DNA of 64,000 bases from Lichenibacterium ramalinae (GCF_004137085.1 NZ_QYBC01000026.1:1-64000), one strand, 5' to 3'; numbered from the stretch's first letter, positions 17,139-24,670 are shown. Notes: generated by a model from the sequence alone, not told the origin. Program-made: numbers and translations.

Positions 17139-17654
17139 ATGTCCGAACGATCGCTCCGCATGCTGCCCGGTACCTCGCCCGATATGGTCATCGCCGCGTT
17201 CAACGCCCTGGCCGATCGCGTGGACGCCCTGGAGGCCAATGGCGAGGCCCACGAGGGCGGCGGGTCACTTCCTCTCACCCCCGAAGACGTCCGCCACGCA
17301 GCCGAGCACGCGGCGCACGAAACCCGTACCGCCTGCCCCGACTTCACCGCGCCTTGGACGCTGCACCTCGCGCCGGGATGCATCGCGGAGAACACCGAGA
17401 GCGGCAATCGTTTCGCCGTCGAGGCGACCGCGATCGTGCTGCGGGACCAGGTGAAGACCCAAGTGCTCAACCAAGCACTGGAGATGATCGACCCGGACGC
17501 GAAGGCGCGATGGGAGCCCGACCTCTATCGCACCCGCGAAGTCCGCAACGCGGTGGCCAACCTGCAACGCGTGCTCGGAATGGCCGAGAATGGTCTTGTG
17601 GATCGGCACACGGTCGACGCCGTGTTGCTCCTCGCTGAACTCGCCAAGCGTTGA
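17139..17654 (+). CDS. Hypothetical protein
   Basis: 171 residues starting MSERSLRMLPG. The ATG has a textbook ribosome site (CCAGGAG) eight bases before it, which favours it over the longer frame beginning at 17076. The start of the protein is helical (DMVIAAFNALADRVDALEAN, heptad-like). The rest is mixed and acidic, without Cys clusters or membrane segments. I do not recognise the family. It sits between the chimeric AbiEi-like gene and the second repeat element. Confidence 0.6.
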   Translation: MSERSLRMLPGTSPDMVIAAFNALADRVDALEANGEAHEGGGSLPLTPEDVRHAAEHAAHETRTACPDFTAPWTLHLAPGCIAENTESGNRFAVEATAIVLRDQVKTQVLNQALEMIDPDAKARWEPDLYRTREVRNAVANLQRVLGMAENGLVDRHTVDAVLLLAELAKR

Positions 17655-17790
17655 CGCCCTCGTCCCAGCCGGCGGTGGCCACTCAGTAACACCGGCAGTC
17701 CGCACGGCGCTCCATCAAGGCGCCAGGTGCGGGCAGAGCGCGACACTCAGGGGCCCGGAGACCACGGCCATGGTCCGGGCCCTTTCCGAA

Positions 17791-17852
17791 AACACCCAGA
17801 ATATTGGCCATTCCGGCCCGATCCGCCCCGAATACCCAACTCTGGGTGTTCC
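17791..17852. repeat. Long hairpin A of the island hairpin family
   Basis: The outer arms AACACCCAGA and TCTGGGTGTT pair exactly. The inner arms TTGGCCATTCCGG and CCCCGAATACCCAA pair with a few mismatches, leaving a loop of about 10 bases. The ~62-bp unit is ~80% identical to hairpin B at 20872-20936. It ends 16 bases before repeat-element copy 2. Confidence 0.7.
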
Positions 17853-17867
17853 GCCGGGAGCAGGGTA

Positions 17868-18055
17868 TAAATAAGCGCCGAACTTTGACCCCGCTCCTTA
17901 CCCAAGCCAAGCCGCTGTAATAGTAGAAGAAAACCATGTTGGGATGGGGTTACGATCGGCGCAGATCGTGACCCCATTTTAAAAGGCGAATCTACGAGCT
18001 TTTACAGAAGGTTGAACGTGGAACTGAGAGGGGTCAAAGTTCGGCGCTTATTTAC
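17868..18055 (+). mobile_element. MITE-like element, copy 2
   Basis: A direct repeat of 2887-3070. The left end is AAATAAGCGCCGAACTTTGA and onwards, the right end GGGGTCAAAGTTCGGCGCTT followed by ATTTAC. The inverted ends here reach further (AAATAAG) than in copy 1, whose left tip has drifted. There is no transposase gene. Its right end cuts the 5' part of the gene whose tail lies at 18056-18182. Two direct copies 15 kb apart make the segment between them a potential composite unit and a substrate for deletion by recombination. Confidence 0.8.
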
Positions 18056-18182
18056 AGTGGACGGCGTGTTCCGCACCCGGGGCCATCCCGACACCCACAC
18101 GGCGTTCGCGTTCCAGGACGTCGACGAGGTCCGCGACCCCCTGGGCGGCATCCTGGCGACCACCATGATGGAGGCAGACTGA
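18056..18182 (+). pseudogene. 3' fragment of a gene cut by the repeat element
   Basis: The frame reads VDGVFRTRGHPDTHTAFAFQ, then DVDEVRDPLGGILATTMMEAD and a stop one base before the next ATG. Composition and the tight junction to the following gene mark it as real coding sequence whose start was removed by the element ending at 18055. Family unknown. Confidence 0.5.
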
Positions 18183-18183
18183 C

Positions 18184-18492
18184 ATGAAATCTTACCCGTA
18201 CCTCGTGCTCGGCGAGACCAAGCACGAGTTCTTTCACGACGCTCTCACGAACACGTGGTGGGTGGAGGCGACCAGCACGGCGTGGGCCGTCGAAAGCGAC
18301 GGCTCGAAGGGGGTGGCGCTCCGGGAGAGTCGGGGCACTCGGTCTGCCGACATCCGCCAGGCGATCGCCGAGGCAACCGACGCCGCCGTCAAGGCGAGGG
18401 CCACTGCGCTCCTCGCGGGTCCGTGGGCCGATGATTACCGTCAGATCATCGCCGACCCCACCCTGGTCGACGCGGCGGAGAAGACAGTATGA
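18184..18492 (+). CDS. Small hypothetical protein
   Basis: 102 residues from MKSYPYLVLGETKHEFFHDA. It is rich in Ala, Thr and charged residues, with a helical second half (RQAIAEATDAAVKARATALL). There are no membrane segments. Its ATG follows the stop of the truncated gene by one base and its own stop overlaps the next start (ATGAGG), as in a phage- or plasmid-like operon of small genes. Family unknown. Confidence 0.55.
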   Translation: MKSYPYLVLGETKHEFFHDALTNTWWVEATSTAWAVESDGSKGVALRESRGTRSADIRQAIAEATDAAVKARATALLAGPWADDYRQIIADPTLVDAAEKTV

Positions 18493-18802
18493 GGCCGCCT
18501 TCCAGCATCCGTCCGATCCCCATCGTGGTCCAGGCCTTCAGCACGTCAGCCGATCGGGCCGCACATGAGTTCGTGACGTCGACCACGAACCTCACCCCCG
18601 AGGAGCGCCGGAGGTCGACCGCGTACAACGGCAGAACCTCGCCCGGGCCCGTGAGGACCTCGCAGCCGCCGTCCGGGCCCAGGACCGTAACCGGCACTTC
18701 CAGGGAAAGAAGGAAAGCCCCGCGGTCTTCGCGGCCTACGACGCGGTGCGCGCGGCCGAGATGGCTATCGCGCGGCTGGAGAAGCAAAGGAGGGCGGCAT
18801 GA
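18489..18802 (+). pseudogene. Small gene with a frameshift near 18605
   Basis: The start (MRPPSSIRPIPIVVQAFSTS, then ADRAAHEFVTSTTNLTPEER) is in one frame. The natural continuation (EVDRVQRQNLARAREDLAAA, later VFAAYDAVRAAEMAIARLEK) lies in another frame and ends at a TGA that overlaps the next gene's ATG. Only the second frame has the tight ATGA coupling seen throughout this operon, so it is the true C-terminus. The joined product would be about 103 residues with a coiled-coil C-terminus. A mutation or sequencing error near CGCCGGAGGTCG is the simplest cause. Programmed frameshifting is possible but no slippery heptamer is obvious. Confidence 0.5.
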
Positions 18803-19365
18803 AGGGGACACGCTGGACAAAACAGGATGTTGCGACGCTGACCCGCATGCACTCCGAGGGACGTACCGACATCAAGATCGGCGCGGCCATTGGCCGGATG
18901 AATAAGGCTGTCCATGCCCAGATCCATCGCCTCAAGGCTCACGGGGACGGCGAGGAGATCGAGAGCCACAAGCGGCGCTCGACGTGGACGCCGGCGAACA
19001 TCGCCGAGGCTCATCGCCTTATAGCCGAGGGACAGACGCAGATGCAGGTCGCACGTCGTCTCGGCACGACCGAGTAATATGTGCGCAAAATGCTGGCCAC
19101 CGCCGCCGACTCGGTGCCGGACGAGCCCGTGTCCGTCACCCGCATGGGACCCCGGCAGGTCTTCCGCGAACTGGAACAGGCCCGGGCGTCGATAACCTGG
19201 GCCGAGCGCAGGTACGCGGAGATGATGGCACCCGCCTACCAGGCGCTCGGGGATGCTCTCGATGTCGTCCACCAGATGTCCTCGCCCCAGCGCGATGCCG
19301 CGGCGGACATCTGCGCTTCACTGAGGGATCGCGGCTTCACGATGGTCGAGGCGTCGCGGGCCTGA
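18799..19365 (+). pseudogene. DNA-binding protein gene split by an in-frame TAA
   Basis: The first 92 codons encode two related helix-rich repeats: RWTKQDVATLTRMHSEGRTD and onwards, and TWTPANIAEAHRLIAEGQTQ and onwards. They resemble GcrA-like or SANT-type DNA-binding segments. A TAA at 19075-19077 falls inside the second helix-turn-helix (MQVARRLGTTE, stop, YVRKML). The same frame then continues 95 codons to 19365 with ordinary protein sequence. CAA to TAA would explain it, since TEQYVRKML makes a normal recognition helix. The intact protein would be about 188 residues. A restart at GTG 19081 could yield the second half alone. Confidence 0.55.
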
Positions 19366-19372
19366 GGAACAA

Positions 19373-19438
19373 GGAATGTTGCCGGTTGGCGAAATTGGAT
19401 GTCCTTGAGCCCGAATGTTGCCGATCGGCGGCAGCGCC
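19373..19438. repeat. Long hairpin D of the island hairpin family
   Basis: The arms GGAATGTTGCCGGTTGGCGA (extended by AATTGG) and CGAATGTTGCCGATCGGCGG (extended by CAGCGCC) pair imperfectly around a 13-base spacer. Each arm is itself near-palindromic around GCCGnTYGGC. It sits between the split DNA-binding gene and the gene at 19527. Confidence 0.5.
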
Positions 19439-19526
19439 CTGACCACTCCCTACCGAATCATTTGTCGAATGCGACATGCCGCCTGACCCTGATCGTGCCC
19501 CGTGAGGCCAGCAGGGACGCCAACTG

Positions 19527-20234
19527 ATGAGCAAGCACAGGACCCACAAGTTCGAGGATAACATCCGCCGGAATGTCCTCGCCGAGCAGCCGACCGCGCC
19601 GTCCGAAGTCGTGAAGGGCGAGGTCCGTCACCGGCTAGGACAGGAAGCCTTGAAAATGCGTCGGAACGGCGTGCCGCTGGCCATTGTCTCTACGGTCATC
19701 GGGTACAGCCGGACCTACCTGCATAGCGTCATCCTGGCAGTCGCGGAGCGACGCGCCGACCTCGCAACGAAATTCGTTCCACCGCTTGAAGCTTGGCTCG
19801 CCACCGACGCCGCGCACGAGCCCGCGCCGGAGCCCGAGGTGGCCTTCGAGCCCAGGGTCCGCTCGATTAGCTTCGAGGTGAAGAGCGAGTCAGAACCGAC
19901 GGTCGCGGAACTGAAGGCTCGCATTAAGGCGCTCATGGATGAGGGTGAGGACAACGACGCCCCCCGGCGGAAGGTCAAGGCCAAGGACGAGAACGACGAC
20001 GGTGAAGGACCCCGACCGGTGTACGCCTTGACGCCCCACACCCACTATGTCGTCCGTGATGCCGAGTTCGTGGTTGTCGACCATATGCACTGGCTCAAGC
20101 CGGGCGCCCAGGTCAGCTTCATGGCGGGCGGGTTGTTCGGACCCCGCCCGGTCCGTCGAACGGTGCTCTCGATTCAGGGAATGTATAGGTCCCGATGCCT
20201 GTCCCTGCAGGTCGGGGAGCCGGACCGGACATGA
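19527..20234 (+). CDS. Hypothetical protein with a possible N-terminal HTH
   Basis: 235 residues. The first ~75 residues are basic and helical. LKMRRNGVPLAIVSTVIGYS followed by RTYLHSVILAV fits a helix-turn-helix that would bind DNA. A disordered acidic/basic linker follows (DEGEDNDAPRRKVKAKDEND). The last ~70 residues are a beta-rich domain starting YALTPHTHYVV. The ATG at 19527 lacks a strong ribosome site. The stop overlaps the next start, so it is probably co-translated with the AbiEi-like gene and could be its regulator. That role is inferred from position only. Confidence 0.55.
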   Translation: MSKHRTHKFEDNIRRNVLAEQPTAPSEVVKGEVRHRLGQEALKMRRNGVPLAIVSTVIGYSRTYLHSVILAVAERRADLATKFVPPLEAWLATDAAHEPAPEPEVAFEPRVRSISFEVKSESEPTVAELKARIKALMDEGEDNDAPRRKVKAKDENDDGEGPRPVYALTPHTHYVVRDAEFVVVDHMHWLKPGAQVSFMAGGLFGPRPVRRTVLSIQGMYRSRCLSLQVGEPDRT

Positions 20235-20797
20235 CGGATGTGATGGACGGCCGCCTCCACCTCGTCGACGACCTTCTCGCCGCCGGCTTCGCGCTTTCGG
20301 ACCTGCGGGCTGAGGAGCGGGCCGAGAAGGTCGTCGAGTACGTCTCAGGCGTGTGGATATCTCACCAGGCCTGGATGACCATTGGAAACGGCCTCGACCA
20401 AGCCGCGGCGACGCTTCTGCATCCCGGCGCGATCGTCTGTTTCCACTCCGCGATGCTGTGGCACCTTCTCGGGGACGATGACCCGCCGCGAGTATTCACC
20501 TCGGCGATCCCTGTTCCAGGCGTCGATTGGAACGAAGTCGACCGAACCGTTGGCGTGGACGTATTGGAGATCGCCGGCGTCACAGTGCGCGTCACCAGCG
20601 CCGCCCGGACTGTTGTCGACATGCTCCGGTTTCGAGAGGTCCTCTGCGAGGAGTCGGCCCGAGCCGCCCTGGTAGACTGGCGCGAGCGTGGTTCGGACGA
20701 GGACCTGCTCGACATCGCCCGCATCCTCGGGTGCGAAGAGCGGATCAAGGATGACCTTGAACACGTACCGCCGCTCGGCATGTGCTGGCGGTACTGA
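20231..20797 (+). CDS. AbiEi-like antitoxin-type protein
   Basis: 188 residues. The layout follows the AbiEi family: an N-terminal helical part (ALSDLRAEERAEKVVEY), then the core with HPGAIVCFHSAMLWHLL, a beta segment (DVLEIAGVTVRVTSAARTVV) and DMLRFRE. In characterised pairs AbiEi binds DNA and represses the operon that also encodes the nucleotidyltransferase toxin AbiEii. No AbiEii (DUF1814) gene is visible here, so the protein is an orphan or has another partner. A truncated second copy of its 3' end lies at 16857-17060. The start overlaps the upstream stop (ATGA). Confidence 0.65.
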   Translation: MTDVMDGRLHLVDDLLAAGFALSDLRAEERAEKVVEYVSGVWISHQAWMTIGNGLDQAAATLLHPGAIVCFHSAMLWHLLGDDDPPRVFTSAIPVPGVDWNEVDRTVGVDVLEIAGVTVRVTSAARTVVDMLRFREVLCEESARAALVDWRERGSDEDLLDIARILGCEERIKDDLEHVPPLGMCWRY

Positions 20798-20871
20798 CGC
20801 GGAGCAAATCATTGTCGCTGCCCGCTGACTAGCCGACTCTGACCCTGTGCCCGAACCGCCGACCAAGTCGA

Positions 20872-20936
20872 AACACACAGAATATTGGCTATTCCGGCCC
20901 GCCATGCCCCGAACACCCAAAATTTTGGGTGTTCCT
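20872..20936. repeat. Long hairpin B of the island hairpin family
   Basis: AACACACAGAATATTGGCTA starts the left arm and the right arm ends TTTTGGGTGTTCC. The right half holds a perfect 24-bp palindrome (GAACACCCAAAA and its complement, 20911-20934). It is ~80% identical to hairpin A. It lies 38 bases upstream of the gene at 20974, where an operator or leader would be expected. Confidence 0.7.
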
Positions 20937-20973
20937 CCGGGAGGTCGGGCCCTCACCCATCGTGGAGGACGAA

Positions 20974-21426
20974 ATGCAGGACGACATGCGGTTGACGCTG
21001 CCGGCGAGCGGGCCGGAGCCGAAGGGTGCGCCGGCCGAGGTGCGCGTCATGCTGTGGGACGACGGATCGGAGGGAGGGCGAGGACGCTGCTACGTGTCGC
21101 TCTATGCCGAACCTGGGCACCCGTTGGTTATCGATCCCAGGGACTACGTGCCAAAGGCCCAGCCCGAGGACGAGCGCGTCATGATCCGCGCCGTATCGCC
21201 CGGGTGGCCGGGGCCCGACGACGACTCGGACACCTGGGTGCTCAACCCGAACGCTACGGGACACCGCGCACCGTTCTTCGCTGGCGACCTCGTGGTCGAG
21301 GCGAGCGGCTACAGGGGCATCCACCAGGTCGTCGCCGTCTCGGTGGACCCCGACGCCCCGACCCACCGTAGGCTCCGCCTCACGGTCAGGCGTACCGATG
21401 TGGTCGTCGACGCGGACGAGTTCTGA
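20974..21426 (+). CDS. Hypothetical protein
   Basis: 150 residues from MQDDMRLTLPASGPEPKGAP. The ATG follows GTGGAGGACGAA, a good ribosome site, so it is preferred to the start at 20929, which lies inside the hairpin region. The protein is beta-rich and acidic with few Lys, and no membrane or Cys motif is seen. The unit hairpin B plus this gene looks like one cassette. Family unknown. Confidence 0.55.
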   Translation: MQDDMRLTLPASGPEPKGAPAEVRVMLWDDGSEGGRGRCYVSLYAEPGHPLVIDPRDYVPKAQPEDERVMIRAVSPGWPGPDDDSDTWVLNPNATGHRAPFFAGDLVVEASGYRGIHQVVAVSVDPDAPTHRRLRLTVRRTDVVVDADEF

Positions 21427-21433
21427 CGGCTCC

Positions 21434-21495
21434 GATTATACCGCTCGTTATAATTTCGCGTCCAACCGCCCGAATTAGCCCGAGCGGTATAATTA
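21434..21495. repeat. Long hairpin C of the island hairpin family
   Basis: The arms GATTATACCGCTCGTTATAA (extended by TTTCG) and CGAATTAGCCCGAGCGGTAT (extended by AATTA) pair over about 24 positions around the 12-base loop CGTCCAACCGCC. The arms are AT-rich, unlike the neighbours. It lies 7 bases after the stop of the preceding gene. Confidence 0.7.
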
Positions 21496-21505
21496 GAGGC
21501 CCGCC

Positions 21506-21573
21506 CCGGAATATCGGCGATCGGCAACATCTCGACGTTTGGACCCGAATGTCGCCGCTCGGCGACATTTCGG
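21506..21573. repeat. Long hairpin E of the island hairpin family
   Basis: CCGGAATATCGGCGATCGGC (extended by AACATCTCG) pairs with CGAATGTCGCCGCTCGGCGA (extended by CATTTCGG) around an 11-base loop containing TTTGGACC. The right arm contains the perfect palindrome ATGTCGCC-GCTC-GGCGACAT except for its centre. Confidence 0.65.
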
Positions 21574-21583
21574 CACCCGAGAC

Positions 21584-21648
21584 CCGACTTCGCCGCTCGG
21601 CGAATTTTCACCTCCGGACCCCTGAAATTCGCCGAGCGGCGAAGTCGG
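21584..21648. repeat. Long hairpin F, nearly perfect
   Basis: CCGACTTCGCCGCTCGGCGA (extended by ATTTTCA) pairs with TGAAATTCGCCGAGCGGCGA (extended by AGTCGG) with one bulged T over 26 positions. The 12-base loop is CCTCCGGACCCC. This is the best-preserved member of the family. Hairpins C, E and F stand in tandem before the gene at 21724. Confidence 0.75.
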
Positions 21649-21723
21649 CCCGGAACGCCACGGAACGGAATGCGGCCCGCTGCAGGGATGCCTCGGGCGG
21701 GCCTGACATAGGGAGCGAGGATC

Positions 21724-22422
21724 ATGGACGAATTCGGCCCCTTCGCCCGCTGGCCCGACCCGCGGGCCTACGACCTCATCGCCGGGTACAACTGGGGACC
21801 TTTCCAGCGGGCGCTCCTGCTCGGCCAGGAGACCTGGGATCGAAGCGGGATGACGACGTCTCAGGCGCGGGCCCACGATACTGTGGTCGAGTGCCTGACC
21901 GAGCGCGGCTACGTGATTGCCCCCTCACCGGAGCACACCTCCGACGTCGTCACGATCAGCCTGCCCGGCCTCCCCGGCTACGATTCCAACCTGGATGCGA
22001 TGATCGAGGCTTGGGGGATCCGGTCCGATCGCATCGTGCTCCTCCGCCTGGTCGGGCCTGTCGAGTACGTGGGCACACATCGGGTGCCCATCCTCCAGGG
22101 GACCACGTTCGGCGCGATCGAGGGCCAGACCGGCAAGCGGGCCATCGGCCTGCAGCGGGACGTGTACATCGTCGGCAGGATGGACGTGCGCGAGACGCCC
22201 GGGTTCGCACCGTATCGCAGCATCGGGGACCAGCGGTCCCGCGTCCGCACCACCCTTCGGCGGGCGCGCAACACGGCCCTGGTCGTCGACGAATGGATCC
22301 CGCACTGGGACGAACACGTGGCTGACCTGGCCCGCAAGGCGGAGGAGAAGCGCCTGGCCGAGGAACGGGCGCGGATCGAGGTCGAGCCGGTGGACGAGGA
22401 CTTGGCAGCGTTCATGCCGTGA
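21724..22422 (+). CDS. Hypothetical protein
   Basis: 232 residues from [20 protein letters not shown], preceded by GGGAGCGAGG. It is soluble and mixed alpha/beta. The middle part ([20 protein letters not shown], then [20 protein letters not shown]) is beta-rich. The C-terminus is a charged helix ([20 protein letters not shown]). No catalytic motif is recognised. It is the last island gene before the tRNA. It is not an integrase: no RHRY or Ser-recombinase motif is seen. Confidence 0.6.
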   Translation: MDEFGPFARWPDPRAYDLIAGYNWGPFQRALLLGQETWDRSGMTTSQARAHDTVVECLTERGYVIAPSPEHTSDVVTISLPGLPGYDSNLDAMIEAWGIRSDRIVLLRLVGPVEYVGTHRVPILQGTTFGAIEGQTGKRAIGLQRDVYIVGRMDVRETPGFAPYRSIGDQRSRVRTTLRRARNTALVVDEWIPHWDEHVADLARKAEEKRLAEERARIEVEPVDEDLAAFMP

Positions 22423-22489
22423 CGGAACGGAACGGCCCGTGAAACACCGTCCCCGTGTCCCACTGTCCCCGGCACTGTCCCCGAACGCG

Positions 22490-22517
22490 AAACGGGCGAC
22501 CCGTGGGCCGCCCGTTT
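22490..22517 (-). terminator. Terminator of the tRNA-Pro transcript
   Basis: AAACGGGCG and CGCCCGTTT form the stem, with T residues after it on the minus strand. It begins 26 bases downstream of the tRNA 3' end. Confidence 0.65.
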
Positions 22518-22542
22518 TCGATGGTCAATAGAGGAAAAAGTG

Positions 22543-22619
22543 TGGTCGGAGTGATAGGATTCGAACCTACGACCCCCTCGTCCCGAACGAGGTGCGCTAC
22601 CAGGCTGCGCTACACTCCG
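22543..22619 (-). tRNA. tRNA-Pro (anticodon CGG)
   Basis: 77 bases including an encoded CCA. The acceptor arms CGGAGTG and CACTCCG pair fully, followed by ACCA. The D arm is GCGCAGCCTGGTAGCGC and the T arm is GTAGGTTCGAATCCTAT. The anticodon stem-loop CCTCGTTCGGGACGAGG carries CGG, which reads CCG codons. The 3' end points toward lower coordinates, that is, into the accessory island. No copy of its 3' end is visible elsewhere in the window, so the matching att site, if any, lies outside. Confidence 0.95.
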
Positions 22620-22724
22620 ACACAACCGGGAACGCCGTCCCGGTGCGGCGTGTATAGCGGAGGCCCGGGCGCATCGCAAGCCCGCGAGCATGCGGGACGC
22701 GCGGTTTCGGCGCCCGAAGGAGAA

Positions 22725-23612
22725 TCACGGCGCGCGGTAGGCGGAACCGTCCTCGGCGCGGGCCGGATGGTCGCGGTAGCGGCCCCGGGCGGGGCGGGCC
22801 ACGGCGTCGAAGTCCCGGGCGAGAGCGTCGAGCGCGGCGCGCATCTCCGGGCCCTGCATGGCGCGGCCGTGCCCCGTGATGGCGAGGTCGGGGGCGAGAT
22901 GGGCCAGGGCCTGCACCGAGGCCCGGGCCGCGTCCCAGTCCACCGTGTAGTAGCGCGGCGGCCCGTGCAGTTCGGGCGCCTGGACGGCCGTGGCATAGGC
23001 GGATTCCGCCGCCGTCGTCACCACGGCGTCGCCGGCGATCAGCGCGCGGTCGCCCTCGCGCCACAGCGACACGTGCCCGGCGGAATGGCCGGGCGTGTGA
23101 ATCCAGCGCCAGCCGGGCAGGGGCGGCACACCCCCGTCCGCCGGCAAGGTCCGCAGGCGTGCCGACACGTCGACGGGCTTCGTCGGGTACAACGGCGACA
23201 GGGCCGCCATCAGGCCGCCGCCCACCGTCGGGTCGCCGGGCGGATAGGCGGCACGGCCGTCGAGGTAGGGGATCTCGTCGGCATGGGCGTAGACGGGCGC
23301 GTCCCAGGCCTCGGCGAGGTCCTCGAGCACGCCGACATGGTCGAAATGGCCGTGCGTCAACACGATGGCGGCGGGGCGGGCGCCGGGCCCGAACCGCGCC
23401 GCCGCGGCCGCCTCGATGAGGCGGCGCGTGCCGAACACCCCCGCGTCGACCAGCACCCAGCCGCGGTCGCCCGCGCCGGGCCGGCCGACGAACACGACGT
23501 TGGCGATGAGGGTGCGCAGATAGGCGATGTCGCCGGCGATCTCGCGGGTGCCGTCGTCGCCCGGCGCGTCGTCGACGCGGGCCCCCTCGTCGACCGGTTC
23601 CTGCTGGGCCAT
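22725..23612 (-). CDS. MBL-fold metallo-hydrolase
   Basis: 295 residues with the metallo-beta-lactamase signature THGHFDHVG (HxHxDH), then HTPGHSAGHVS (third His), IAGDAVV (bridging Asp) and ITGHGRAM (last His). All zinc ligands are present. The general family covers glyoxalase II-like and other hydrolases; the substrate here is unknown. There is no signal peptide, so it is cytoplasmic. It is the last gene of the minus-strand series that begins with the ribose-type ABC genes, and may act with them or be independent. Confidence 0.8.
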   Translation of the reverse strand: MAQQEPVDEGARVDDAPGDDGTREIAGDIAYLRTLIANVVFVGRPGAGDRGWVLVDAGVFGTRRLIEAAAAARFGPGARPAAIVLTHGHFDHVGVLEDLAEAWDAPVYAHADEIPYLDGRAAYPPGDPTVGGGLMAALSPLYPTKPVDVSARLRTLPADGGVPPLPGWRWIHTPGHSAGHVSLWREGDRALIAGDAVVTTAAESAYATAVQAPELHGPPRYYTVDWDAARASVQALAHLAPDLAITGHGRAMQGPEMRAALDALARDFDAVARPARGRYRDHPARAEDGSAYRAP

Positions 23613-23674
23613 GGCGTTCCTCCTCCGAAGTCCCCCGTCAACGCGCCGCCGTCAGACGGGGTGCCGCGCGGGTT

Positions 23675-24670
23675 TCAGCGCCGCTTGCGCCGCAGTTGGT
23701 CGAAGTAGACGATCACGATGATCAGCCCGCCCGTGATGATGCGCTGCCAGAACGGGTTCACGGCGAGGAGGTTGGCGCCGTTGTTGATGGTGGTGAGGAT
23801 GAAGGAGCCGAGCAGCGGCCCCTGGACGGAGCCGACGGCGCCGAAGAGGCTCGTGCCGCCGATCACCGAGGAGGCGATGGCCTGCAGCTCCCACCCCTCG
23901 CCCTGGGTGGCGTTGCCGATGCCGATCCGCGCCGCCAGCAGCACGCCCACCACGGCGGCGAGGCCGGCCGACACCATGTAGGCGAGGTAGATCATGCCCT
24001 TGACGTCGACGCCGGTGAGCCGCGCGGCTTCCGCGTTGGAGCCGATGGCGTAGAGGTAGCGACCCCAGCGCGTGTGCTGCAGCAGCACGTAGGCCGGCAC
24101 CGCCACCAGGATCACCATCCAGAACAGCGATGGGATGCCGAGGAAGCTCGACAACGAGAAATCCGTGAAGGATCCCGGCAGGCCCGAGATCGTGGCGCCG
24201 TTGGTGACGAGAAGCCCGATGCCGCGCAGCGCCGTCAGGGTCGCCAGCGTCATGATGAAGGGCGGCAGCCCGAGCTGCACGATGCCGAAGCCGTGGAAGG
24301 CCCCGATGGCGACGCCCATCAGCACCGTCAGCGCCACGGCGCCGGCGATGCCGAAGCCGTGCACCATCATGAGCGACACGGCGACGCTCGACACGCCGAC
24401 CACCGCCCCCACCGACAGGTCGATTCCGGCCGTGATGATGACGAAGGTCTGGCCGACCGCGATGATCGCCACCATGGCGCCCTGGCGCATCAGGTTGGAC
24501 AGGTTGCGCTCGGTGAGGAACGTCTCGGTCGAGATCGACAGCGCGATCCACAGGACGAGCAGCAGGCCGAACAGCGTGAGGCTGAGCACGAGGCCCATGC
24601 GGGCCCCGCGCGGCGCCCGCGGCGAGGGCGGGGCGGCGGTCGAGAGCGGGTCCTGGGTCTGGACGGTCAT
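23675..24670 (-). CDS. Ribose-type ABC transporter permease
   Basis: 331 residues with about ten hydrophobic helices and the RbsC-family pattern: a short cytoplasmic N-terminus, GQTFVIITAGIDLSVGAVVG in the second third, and GIGNATQGEGWELQAIASSV followed by IGGTSLFG, the cytoplasmic coupling loop. It forms the membrane pore of a CUT2 sugar importer as a homodimer. It starts 22 bases after the ATPase gene, whose operon order (binding protein, ATPase, permease) is usual for these systems. Confidence 0.9.
   Translation of the reverse strand: MTVQTQDPLSTAAPPSPRAPRGARMGLVLSLTLFGLLLVLWIALSISTETFLTERNLSNLMRQGAMVAIIAVGQTFVIITAGIDLSVGAVVGVSSVAVSLMMVHGFGIAGAVALTVLMGVAIGAFHGFGIVQLGLPPFIMTLATLTALRGIGLLVTNGATISGLPGSFTDFSLSSFLGIPSLFWMVILVAVPAYVLLQHTRWGRYLYAIGSNAEAARLTGVDVKGMIYLAYMVSAGLAAVVGVLLAARIGIGNATQGEGWELQAIASSVIGGTSLFGAVGSVQGPLLGSFILTTINNGANLLAVNPFWQRIITGGLIIVIVYFDQLRRKRR

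Noticed and set aside
17791-21648. The island hairpins as integron attC sites
   Set aside because: The GTTRRRY and RYYYAAC boxes are not present at the arm ends, arm sequences differ from the attC layout, and no integron integrase is visible.
21724-22422. The gene next to the tRNA as an integrase
   Set aside because: It has no tyrosine-recombinase RHRY residues and no serine-recombinase motif, and is only 232 residues with an unrelated pattern.
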